Positions 49,209 to 55,708 of a stretch of DNA of 55,708 nucleotides are shown piece after piece (the first letter of the stretch is position 1; each line of letters opens with the position of its first letter). The notes beneath the pieces were generated by a model. It had not been told where the DNA came from, did no database searches, and saw only the letters and a list, made by a program, of their open reading frames with translations. The position numbers and the translations under genes were made by a program. This DNA comes from Prevotellamassilia timonensis (GTDB lineage: Bacteria; Bacteroidota; Bacteroidia; Bacteroidales; Bacteroidaceae). The stretch lies in contig NZ_JADYUH010000009.1 of NCBI RefSeq assembly GCF_021531665.1, positions 1-55,708 on the forward strand, in the 5' to 3' direction.

Positions 49209-51068
49209 TCATTTTGGCAGGGCGTCCGCGCCGTTTGTCGGCATGGAGTATTTCGTGTCGGAGAAGACGGTGATGGCTTTGAGGAGTTCAGGGCTGGCGA
49301 CGCGCACTTTTTCGCCGGGTTGCGCCGTGCGACTCTGGGCGTGTGGGTCGGTGCCGTTGGTGGTGTAGGCAACACGGGCACCGCGCACGGGACTTTCCAG
49401 CGTGAAGGTCCAGCCGTCTTTGTTTTCTCCGTCAGCCGAGGGGACGTGTGTCAGAATCGGTTCCGGCACCCGGAAGTTGCAGCCCATGGCGTCGAGGCGT
49501 GCGAAGTGGGCAGAAAGTCGGTGGCGGAAGTCCGTGAAGGAGCGAAGTTTCTGGGTGGTCCATCCCAGCTCGCTGACGGCAAGGAGGCGCGGGAAGGTGA
49601 GATATTCCATGTAGCGCTCAGAGCGGTTCTCGTCGATGGCACGTATCTCCTGCAACACTTCGCCGTGAATGAACTGGTCTGACCACATGCAAGCCTGAAT
49701 GCCGATGGTGCAGGAGGAAGGGTCACTGTCGGGGAGCGGGAGCGAATAGCATTTTGAAAGAGGGATGGGCGGACACCATGTCGCAGCCTTGACCTCACCT
49801 TCCTTGCCGCTCTCGGGGAAGTCAAGGTAGGTGTAGTAGCAGGGAGCGACCAACGCCTGTGCTCCCGCTTTGTGTGCCACGGCGGTGTCGCCGATTTGGT
49901 GCCAGACCATGCTGACCAGTGGGCGGTCAATCTTGCCTCTCAGCAGCGCCTCTTCCCATCCGATGGCGGTTCGTCCTCGGCTGACGAGATAGTTGTTCAC
50001 CTTGTTCGTCAGCCAGCCTTGCAACTCCGGAACTTTCTCCAGTCCTTCGCGTTTCATGAGTGCCTGGCAGTGTGGGCACTGTTCCCAGCGTTCATAGACC
50101 GCCTCGTCGCCGCCGATGTGAATGTAGCGGGAGGGGAACATGTTCATCGTGGCGTCCAAAACGTCCTTGAGGAAGATGAGGGCGGAGTCGCGTCCGACGC
50201 AGAGCAGGTCACGACTGATGAAGTGCTGGGTCGGCACTTGGTGTTGTTTCCCGGTGCAGCAGAGGTGGGGGTAGGCTGCGACGGCTGAGAGGATGTGGGC
50301 GGGGAACTCGATTTCGGGAATGACTTCTATGCCTCGGACGGCGGCATATTCCACCATTTCCTTCACGTCCTCGCAGGTGTAGTAGCCGCCGAGTCGCTTA
50401 CTTCCTTCGCCTGCCCAGGCACCGACTTCGGTCAGTCGCGGATAGGCGGGAATCTCCAGTCGCCAGCCCGAATCGTCAATCAGGTGGAGGTGCAGTTTGT
50501 TGAGTTTATAGGCAGCCATGCAGTCCATGGTTTTGAGCACAAACTCTTTGGGGAAGAAGTAGCGCGCCACGTCCAGCATGAAGCCGCGGTAGGGGTGTGA
50601 CGGGCTGTCTTCGATGTGCAGACAGGGCGCCTTCCAGTCCGTGTGATCGGTCAGCGTGTTACCCAAAATGGGAGCGGGGAAGAGTTGGAGCAGGGTTTGC
50701 ATGCCGTAGAAAGCGCCGGCGGCGTCGTGGGCAGTGATGACGATGCCTTTCTCGCGGATGTCCAAGACGTAACTCTCCGCCTTTGTGGCTTGGAGTGTGT
50801 CAAGGAGCAGCACGATGTCTCCTTTGGTCTTGCCCGGCAGGAGTCTGGCTGCGAAGCCCGTGGATTTTCGCACCTTGTCGGCGAGCCATTTTGCCTGTGG
50901 CTCGAGGGAGGAGGGAAAGGCGATGCGCGGTTGGGAGGGAAGACGGAAGTCCCCGGTTTGCATCGTCACCTTGCGGGGTTGTGGGATGAGGTCGGGCATG
51001 TCCTGTGCGAACAGCGGCAAGGCGAGAGCCGGGAGCAGAAGAAGAACGGAAAGGAAAAGTTTTCTCAT
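49209..51068 (-). CDS. secreted beta-N-acetylhexosaminidase, GH20
   Basis: The protein has 619 residues with a signal peptide (about 1-21, LPLFAQ), a GH20b N-terminal domain (about 28-145), the catalytic barrel (about 150-510, opening YRGFMLDVARYFFP) and a CHB_HEX_C beta domain (about 545-605). The catalytic Asp-Glu pair is Asp321-Glu322 (IHIGGDEAVYERW), using substrate-assisted catalysis. It removes terminal beta-GlcNAc/GalNAc from host glycans in the periplasm or at the surface and complements the GH89 and GH2 enzymes here. It is monocistronic, with MITE copy C in its upstream region. Confidence 0.95.
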   Translation of the reverse strand: MRKLFLSVLLLLPALALPLFAQDMPDLIPQPRKVTMQTGDFRLPSQPRIAFPSSLEPQAKWLADKVRKSTGFAARLLPGKTKGDIVLLLDTLQATKAESYVLDIREKGIVITAHDAAGAFYGMQTLLQLFPAPILGNTLTDHTDWKAPCLHIEDSPSHPYRGFMLDVARYFFPKEFVLKTMDCMAAYKLNKLHLHLIDDSGWRLEIPAYPRLTEVGAWAGEGSKRLGGYYTCEDVKEMVEYAAVRGIEVIPEIEFPAHILSAVAAYPHLCCTGKQHQVPTQHFISRDLLCVGRDSALIFLKDVLDATMNMFPSRYIHIGGDEAVYERWEQCPHCQALMKREGLEKVPELQGWLTNKVNNYLVSRGRTAIGWEEALLRGKIDRPLVSMVWHQIGDTAVAHKAGAQALVAPCYYTYLDFPESGKEGEVKAATWCPPIPLSKCYSLPLPDSDPSSCTIGIQACMWSDQFIHGEVLQEIRAIDENRSERYMEYLTFPRLLAVSELGWTTQKLRSFTDFRHRLSAHFARLDAMGCNFRVPEPILTHVPSADGENKDGWTFTLESPVRGARVAYTTNGTDPHAQSRTAQPGEKVRVASPELLKAITVFSDTKYSMPTNGADALPK

Positions 51069-51177
51069 GGTTTTTGTGGCTTTACGATGATTTCAAGAGG
51101 GTTTTCGAGCGTGTCCAAGAGGGGTGTTTAATAGGTTCATGCTTGAACCTAAAGTCTAATTGTATGATATACAGATG

Positions 51178-51324
51178 TTAGCGCTTGCGCCTTTTTGATA
51201 CCATATATTCCCCATAACCGACACAAATACTAGATCCACAGAGATTGATTCTCCCAATCATTCGGGAAACCCATGTAATGGCCAGGATTTGCGTGTAATC
51301 AAGAGCGTTCTTTGTGTAATCCAT
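51178..51324 (-). pseudogene. 48-codon orphan open frame abutting MITE copy C
   Basis: It reads MDYTKNALDYTQILAITWVS to the end YMVSKRRKR. It is visibly more AT-rich than its neighbours and begins 12 bp from the MITE end. I recognise no family. It may be a gene fragment cut by the element, or chance. The rest of the 663-bp gap 51069-51731 holds the MITE and a promoter. Confidence 0.2.
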
Positions 51325-51335
51325 ATCTCTATGAA

Positions 51336-51526
51336 GGGGTGTTCTATAAATTACGGGATAAGGAATGTTCAAAAGAAAGTGCTTACGTTTTGGTCGCTTT
51401 TCATTTCTTAGCGCGCCCTTTTGTGAGTTTCGTCAGTCACATAGCCCGCTATGCTCCTTCCTCAACTGACAAAAGTCCATCTCTAAGAAATCAAAAATCA
51501 ACTCAACCTAATTTTTAGAACACCCC
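51336..51526. mobile_element. MITE-like element, full-length copy C (191 bp)
   Basis: It has the same length, terminal repeats (one mismatch: GGGGTGTTCTATAAATTA on the left, perfect right end) and orientation as copy A, with about 8 substitutions over 191 bp. The nested inverted repeat is present with one substitution in its right arm. Flanks are TGAA and TAAA. It lies between the predicted GH20 promoter and the GH20 start. Confidence 0.8.
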
Positions 51527-51588
51527 TAAAAACGAAGTTCCGCCCTGGTTCGCTATTCAAATGGGAAGCGTGGCGGAATCTATTGCTG

Positions 51589-51620
51589 CAAAATTACTTT
51601 ATTATCTTTAACCGTGCAAT
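51589..51620 (-). promoter_or_regulatory. probable promoter of the GH20 gene
   Basis: The minus strand has ATTG (51617-51620), a 20-bp spacer and TAATTTTG (51589-51596). The start codon is 520 bp away, and the intervening leader would contain MITE copy C and the orphan frame. Confidence 0.45.
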
Positions 51621-51731
51621 TTTGCCCATACTTTTTCATAGAAATAATGATGATCCAGCTAGAAGTAGCAGCAAAGCAGTCTCTTGGGTGTTTTATGTAA
51701 GATGAGAGTCAAACTATGGCAGGTCTAACCC

Positions 51732-52859
51732 TCATGCTTTCTGTGTGACGAGCAGGACGTGTTTCCCGTCTTGCAGGGTGGTGGCGAAAAGATAGGTGAC
51801 GCCGCCGTCTTTCAGTTTGAGCTTCTTGCGCAGCGCCTCGGTGGTTCCGGGGAAATTGCGCAGTGTCAGGTTTGCCCGTTCGGTTGTTTGTCGCAGTCGG
51901 CGCAGGGCGGCTTTGTCAAATCCCGTCACCTCTCGAATGCGGAAGCTGCGCCCTGGGAAGGAGGGGAGCGACTCCATACCTATATATAAGTGGGAGTCCG
52001 CTGCCACCTTTTTCAACCCGAAGCGTTCGGCAACGAGGCGGAAAGCACCGGCTTTGAGCAGGGCGGCACAGGGTTCGAAGAGATAGTCGCCCGGGGCGGG
52101 ATGCTCGCAGAAATTGACCTTTGCATTCCTTTCTTCGGAGGCGAAGAAGGACAGAACCGGGCAGCCGCGCACCACGGTCGTCTTGGGTTCATCGACTGTG
52201 CCATCGGCACGGAGCACGAGCAACAGTTCCTTGCATTCTCCCGCCGTTTCCACCACTTCCACCTCGTGAACGTGTCCTTGAAGACTTTTGACGGCGTGCC
52301 GGATGTCAAGCATCGGCGAGAGCTTCACCATGACGAGGGGCGCTTTCTCTAGCAAACGTGGCAACAGAGCTTCAACGTCGGGCGTGCAGTCTTGGATGAG
52401 CACGGTCTTCCGTCCTGCCTTGTCGCGACGGGCGGGGTCCAGGAAGATGAAGTCGGCGAGCGGCATCCGGTTCAGAAAATCCTCCGCTGTTCCGCAGACC
52501 ACTTCGGCGTGGGTGAGACCCTGCAAGGGGAAGTTGTGGCGCGCCGCATCGCAGAGCACCGCTTGTCGTTCCACATAGACGGCCTCTCGGAACAGAGGGG
52601 CGAGAAATGAGAAATCCACGCCCAATCCTCCCGTCAAATCAACCATCCTGCCGCGCTTCACGGGTGGTAGCAGTCGCGTGACTACGTCTGCTTTGTGGCG
52701 TGCCGCCGCTTCTCCGGAGCACTGCTCCCACGCCAATCGGGTGGGACAGACGATGTCCTCGTTCGCTGCCCACGAAGGTACTTTCGCAAGCAGGCGTTTC
52801 CTCTCCTCGTCGCTGAGGCGGTGGATGCAGTCGGGGGTGGAAGGGGGCAAGGTGTTCAA
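51732..52859 (-). CDS. class I SAM-dependent methyltransferase with THUMP-like domain
   Basis: The protein has 375 residues if it starts at the TTG at 52859. It has a Rossmann methyltransferase core: motif I VDLTGGLGVDFSFL (about 73-86), acidic loop VERQAV, and a motif IV position reading FIFLDPARRDKAG. The C-terminal third is the THUMP-like domain (about 300-375). The conserved LPSWAANE-type start of the family is present (VPSWAANEDIVCPTRLAWEQCSGE), but the 40-60 residues usual before it are mostly missing. No ATG exists in frame back to the stop codon near 52941. It may use TTG or may have lost its N terminus. The substrate is presumably RNA. Confidence 0.75.
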   Translation of the reverse strand: MNTLPPSTPDCIHRLSDEERKRLLAKVPSWAANEDIVCPTRLAWEQCSGEAAARHKADVVTRLLPPVKRGRMVDLTGGLGVDFSFLAPLFREAVYVERQAVLCDAARHNFPLQGLTHAEVVCGTAEDFLNRMPLADFIFLDPARRDKAGRKTVLIQDCTPDVEALLPRLLEKAPLVMVKLSPMLDIRHAVKSLQGHVHEVEVVETAGECKELLLVLRADGTVDEPKTTVVRGCPVLSFFASEERNAKVNFCEHPAPGDYLFEPCAALLKAGAFRLVAERFGLKKVAADSHLYIGMESLPSFPGRSFRIREVTGFDKAALRRLRQTTERANLTLRNFPGTTEALRKKLKLKDGGVTYLFATTLQDGKHVLLVTQKA

Positions 52860-53102
52860 GGTGTCAGGGGTATTGGGGGCAAAAGGGTCACAGCGTTCAA
52901 AAGGGTTGAAACTGCCTTTGAGGTTTGAGGGGACTCACGAGTTTGTACGGTGGAGAACTCACCGGCTTTCAGGTTTCAAAGAGGTGGGCTCCGGTCATGA
53001 CGCTCACAGAACTCGCATCAATTTTGAGGGCGAAGTTAGCAAAACTTTCTCACTCCGCCGTCTCCTCCCGCTGCGACACACCTCGTTTGATTGCTTAGAA
53101 AC

Positions 53103-53132
53103 AAAAAAGCGATGCCGGGGAAGCATCGCTTT
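53103..53132 (-). terminator. terminator after tRNA-Gln
   Basis: On the minus strand the AAGCGATGC stem (53123-53131 with 53107-53115) is followed by TTTTTTG. It lies 86 nt after the tRNA. Confidence 0.75.
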
Positions 53133-53216
53133 GTGGAGACCTTTTGGTTGGGATATACAAAAAATGAGTCCCGCGCAGGGTAAAAGTGGAGGGGCGCAGG
53201 ACTCGGGGGAAGGGGG

Positions 53217-53288
53217 TTGTTCCACTCCGATTCGAACGGGGACTGAGAGAACCAAAAACTCTAGTGCTAACCATTACACCATGGAACA
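53217..53288 (-). tRNA. tRNA-Gln (anticodon UUG)
   Basis: The acceptor stem TGTTCCA/TGGAACA, D-arm GTGT-AATGGTTA-GCAC, anticodon loop TTTTGGT (anticodon TTG) and T-loop TTCGAAT are present, with discriminator A. Mismatches occur at the last anticodon-stem pair and at one T-stem pair (C-A). CCA is not encoded. Confidence 0.9.
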
Positions 53289-53321
53289 AACTTTTTGCAG
53301 AAACATTTCTGTTTTGCGGGG

Positions 53322-53329
53322 CAAAAGTA
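53322..53329 (-). promoter_or_regulatory. -7 box of tRNA-Gln
   Basis: The minus strand reads TACTTTTG 33 bp before the tRNA 5' end. The -33 box is imperfect (TTTC). From 53330 to 53570 I see nothing I can assign. Confidence 0.45.
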
Positions 53330-53571
53330 GGAAGTTTTTTTGAATGCAAGAAATATTTCTCGGAAAAAACGCGCGAAGTATGCTCATCTTCCGTCAAAAT
53401 CTCGCTTGCGCAGACGCTTTGCTTTCTTTGCAGTACGAAAAAACTTGGGTGTTCACGCTTGGACAAACCTTTTGAGCGAGTCCGGTGCACACTTGCCTAC
53501 TTGCTTAGTAATCCTCAAACAATAACCTGCATCATCTTTGAAAATCTTTTCGGTCCATATTTTCTCCCTCA

Positions 53572-53610
53572 TCAGTCACATAGCTACGGCTATGCTCCTT
53601 CTTCGGGTGA
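53572..53610. mobile_element. fragment resembling the MITE core (copy G)
   Basis: TCAGTCACATAGC and GCTATGCTCCTTC match the central hairpin of copies A and C, separated by TACG instead of CC. The remainder is unlike the element. Confidence 0.4.
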
Positions 53611-53667
53611 AAATCTGACCTCGAAAATGTCATTCAAATCTGACGCAACTTATTATTTTCATATTAC

Positions 53668-53793
53668 TTAAAGGTGCGTCGGAATGTTTAGGGTGTAAGC
53701 CACTGTGGCTGAAGCCGCGGGACGCGGAATCGTAAGTCCAAGACCGACACCGAAGTCCACGCGGCTGTTAGTTCTTTCTGCCGCACCATTCAA
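53668..53793 (-). pseudogene. possible 3' remnant of an outer-membrane protein gene, cut by MITE copy D
   Basis: The minus strand encodes about 41 residues to a TAA stop, including the amphipathic strand-like VDFGVGLGLTIPRPA and ATVAYTLNIP. There is no ATG, and the frame starts exactly where MITE remnant D ends. The alternating hydrophobic pattern suggests a beta-barrel fragment. This is an inference from a short sequence. Confidence 0.3.
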
Positions 53794-53829
53794 GGGGTGT
53801 TCCTTATCCCGTGATTTATAGAACACCCC
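53794..53829. mobile_element. minimal MITE remnant (copy D, 36 bp)
   Basis: It consists of GGGGTGTT and TTTATAGAACACCCC joined by CCTTATCCCGTGA, so only the ends remain. It is flanked by a perfect 4-bp direct repeat, TCAA, on both sides, the best candidate for a target-site duplication in this family. Confidence 0.65.
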
Positions 53830-53849
53830 TCAAAGCCTTTGGAAAGCGC

Positions 53850-55145
53850 TCAGCGCACGGTAATCAGGAAGTAGTTCTTCTTGCCGCGCTGCACGAGCAG
53901 ATATTTTCCATCCAGAAGGTCTTCGGCAGTGATTTCGCGATCAAACGCCGTCAGTTTCTCTTTGTTGAGGCTCACGCCACCGCCCTGCGTCAGTTTGCGC
54001 ATCTCGCCTTTGGAGGCGAAACACTGTGTGACTTCTGCGAAGACATCCACCGCCTTGGCACCCACGACTTGGTCGCGCGCTGCCTCAAAGTGGGGCACGC
54101 CGTCAAAGACGCTCAAGAGGGTGTCTTCGTCCAGCTTCAAAAGGCTTTCTTTGGTGGCTTTTCCGAAAAGAATCTGAGAGGCTTCCACTGCCATTTCGTA
54201 GTCTTCGCGACTGTGCACCAACACCGTCACCTCTTCGCCGAGTTTCTTTTGGAGTACGCGGCGTCCCGGGTCGGCGCGGTGTTCTTCGATGAGGGCATCA
54301 ATTTCTTCCTTCTTCAGAGAGGTGAAAATCTTGATGTAGCGCTCGGCTTCTTCATCGCCGACGTTGAGCCAGAACTGATAGAACTTATAGGGGGTGGTGT
54401 AGCGACGGTCGAGCCAAACGTTTCCTTGCTCCGTTTTACCAAATTTCTTTCCGTCGGCTTTGGTGATGAGCGGGCAGGTCAGTGCGTAGGCATCGGCGTC
54501 TGCACCGAGTTTTCTGCGGATAAGTTCCGTTCCCGTGGTGATGTTACCCCATTGGTCGGAACCGCCCATTTGCAGTTTGCAGTTTTTGGTTTCGTAGAGG
54601 TGGAGGAAGTCGTAGCCCTGGAGCAGCTGGTAGGTGAACTCTGTGAAGGAGAGTCCGTCGCGTGCTTCTCCGTTGAGGCGTTTTTTGACGCTGTCCTTCG
54701 CCATCATGTAGTTCACGGTGATGTGTTTTCCGATTTCGCGTGCGAAGTCGAGGAAGGTGAAGTCCTTCATCCAGTCGTAGTTGTTCACGAGTTCCGCAGC
54801 GTTCGGTGCGTCGGAGTCAAAGTCCAGGAAGTGTGCGAGTTGTTTTTTGATACATGCCACGTTGTGGCGGAGTGTTTCCTCGTTGAGGAGGTTTCGCTCG
54901 GCGCTTTTTCCGGAGGGGTCTCCGATCATACCCGTGGCGCCGCCGACGAGGGCGAGGGGTTTGTGACCGGCTTGTTGGAAGTGGCGGAGCATCATCACGC
55001 CGCAGAGGTGTCCGATGTGCAGGGAGTCGGCGGTCGGGTCAATGCCGACGTAGGCAGTTGCCATCCCTTTGGAAAGCATTTCGTCTGTTCCGGGCATCAT
55101 CTGATGCAGCATGCCGCGCCATTTCAGTTCTTCTACAAAATTCAT
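53850..55145 (-). CDS. tyrS: tyrosyl-tRNA synthetase
   Basis: The protein has 431 residues and is a class I synthetase. The HIGH motif is SLHIGH (43-46) and the KMSKS equivalent is [11 protein letters not shown] (about 230). The tyrosine-binding region [10 protein letters not shown] is present, and a C-terminal S4-like RNA-binding domain (about 365-431) ends the protein. It charges tRNA-Tyr. The length is standard. It has an unusual 21-bp repeat array in its leader and MITE remnant D just downstream of its stop codon. Confidence 0.96.
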   Translation of the reverse strand: MNFVEELKWRGMLHQMMPGTDEMLSKGMATAYVGIDPTADSLHIGHLCGVMMLRHFQQAGHKPLALVGGATGMIGDPSGKSAERNLLNEETLRHNVACIKKQLAHFLDFDSDAPNAAELVNNYDWMKDFTFLDFAREIGKHITVNYMMAKDSVKKRLNGEARDGLSFTEFTYQLLQGYDFLHLYETKNCKLQMGGSDQWGNITTGTELIRRKLGADADAYALTCPLITKADGKKFGKTEQGNVWLDRRYTTPYKFYQFWLNVGDEEAERYIKIFTSLKKEEIDALIEEHRADPGRRVLQKKLGEEVTVLVHSREDYEMAVEASQILFGKATKESLLKLDEDTLLSVFDGVPHFEAARDQVVGAKAVDVFAEVTQCFASKGEMRKLTQGGGVSLNKEKLTAFDREITAEDLLDGKYLLVQRGKKNYFLITVR

Positions 55146-55196
55146 AGTCTTATGGTTTCTTGTTATTTATGTCGTGAGATACCGTAATCTTCTTTT

Positions 55197-55280
55197 CGCT
55201 TCGGCGTTGCAGTTCTTCGCTTCGGCGTTGCAGTTCTTCGCTTCGGCGTTGCAGTTTATCGCTTTGAAGTTGCAAAGTTA
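55197..55280. repeat. 21-bp tandem array (4 units) in the tyrS leader
   Basis: There are four 21-bp units (55197, 55218, 55239, 55260) with the pattern CGCTTCGGCGTTGCAGTT plus TCTT. The last is degenerate and ends in TGCAAAGTTA, whose complement is the -7 box below. The array would lie in the transcribed tyrS leader. Confidence 0.85.
55273..55280 (-). promoter_or_regulatory. -7 box of tyrS
   Basis: The minus strand reads TAACTTTG 128 bp before the tyrS ATG, inside the last repeat unit. No good -33 box is seen. Confidence 0.4.
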
Positions 55281-55372
55281 GGGATTTCCTCGCAAACTTT
55301 TGTGTGTCGATTCGTAATCAATTCGTGTTCATTCGTTTTCCAAGTAAGAAATGTTTCTCCATTAATGCTCAT

Positions 55373-55631
55373 TAATTTCTGAACAGTCATGTTCCAAAAA
55401 TCAATTCATGGTCAATTCGTGGATAATTCATGAACATTAATGTTTCAAAAAACGGTCCTTTCGCCCTTCGTCTCTTCCTCTCTTCGTCTCTTCGTCTCTT
55501 AGTCTCTTAGTCTCTTAGTCTTTTAGTCTCTTAGTCTCTTAGTCTCTTCCTCTCTTTGACTCTTCGATTAATGGGACAATTAATGGGCATTAATGGAGAA
55601 AACTTTTTGGAACACGAAATGTTCAGAAATT
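55373..55631. repeat. inverted repeat (27-bp arms) around a low-complexity tract
   Basis: The left arm (55373-55399) contains AATTTCTGAACA and TGTTCCAAAA. The right arm (55605-55631) is its complement with a few differences. Between them are ATTAATG words and the TCTTAGTC-type 8-bp repeats (55469-55567) also seen at 45591-45656. I see no gene from 55281 to the window end. Confidence 0.55.
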
Positions 55632-55708
55632 GAACGAATGAATGAAAGACAAAAACCGGAAAAAACCTTGCGCTTGATGCAAACGGCTCTGACGAGCCTT
55701 TGATGCTG

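Noticed and set aside
53330-53570. Coding region in the tRNA-Gln to tyrS gap
   Set aside because: Open frames are short, lack start context and have no recognisable motifs.

Overview
This window looks like a chromosomal segment of a Bacteroidota, order Bacteroidales, most likely Prevotellaceae; I cannot name the species. The evidence is a complete starch-utilisation (sus) gene order, SusC/SusD pairs, many secreted glycoside hydrolases, and promoters of the Bacteroidota type (TTTG, 19-21 bp, TAnnTTTG) in front of many genes. There is also a DUF4492-cydAB cluster, a sigma/anti-sigma/DUF4252 module and C-terminal tails resembling type IX secretion signals. Strand use is mixed and there are long, repeat-rich intergenic gaps.

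Layout. 1-763: repeat arrays and a full-length MITE-like element. 764-16524: sus locus, with the susR-like regulator (minus) divergent from susA, then susB-susC-susD-susE-susF and a short GH13 alpha-amylase in the place of susG. Together these bind starch at the outer membrane, import maltooligosaccharides and hydrolyse them. 16720-19695: DUF4492-cydA-cydB (bd quinol oxidase). 19753-23823: large GH2 beta-galactosidase with a CBM32-like end. 23824-25274: the most repeat-dense stretch, holding an inverted copy of the composite repeat seen at the left edge. 25275-27746: large secreted adhesin-like protein. 28024-31640: dapB-lepB-inactive lepB paralogue-wbqC. 31927-32008: tRNA-Leu(CAA). 32438-39695: giant GH89 protein followed 10 nt later by a 60-residue small protein. 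40489-43122: secreted MG2-like protein. 43475-44809: gdhA. 45690-47054: hisS. 47448-49012: ECF sigma, putative anti-sigma and DUF4252 protein. 49209-51068: GH20 hexosaminidase. 51732-52859: THUMP-like methyltransferase. 53217-53288: tRNA-Gln(UUG). 53850-55145: tyrS. No transposase, integrase, CRISPR or rRNA gene is visible.

The most unusual content is intergenic. (i) A MITE-like family of 191 bp with 18-bp terminal inverted repeats has two full copies about 96% identical, one clean internal-deletion derivative and several remnants. (ii) A second inverted-repeat family begins GGCGGTGTG. (iii) Two copies of a composite repeat locus lie in opposite orientation about 24 kb apart and bracket sus-cyd-GH2. 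(iv) Many short non-coding tandem arrays have periods of 21, 22, 23 or 11 bp, close to one or two helical turns. All coordinates were counted by hand. Functional calls are by motif recognition, without any database search.
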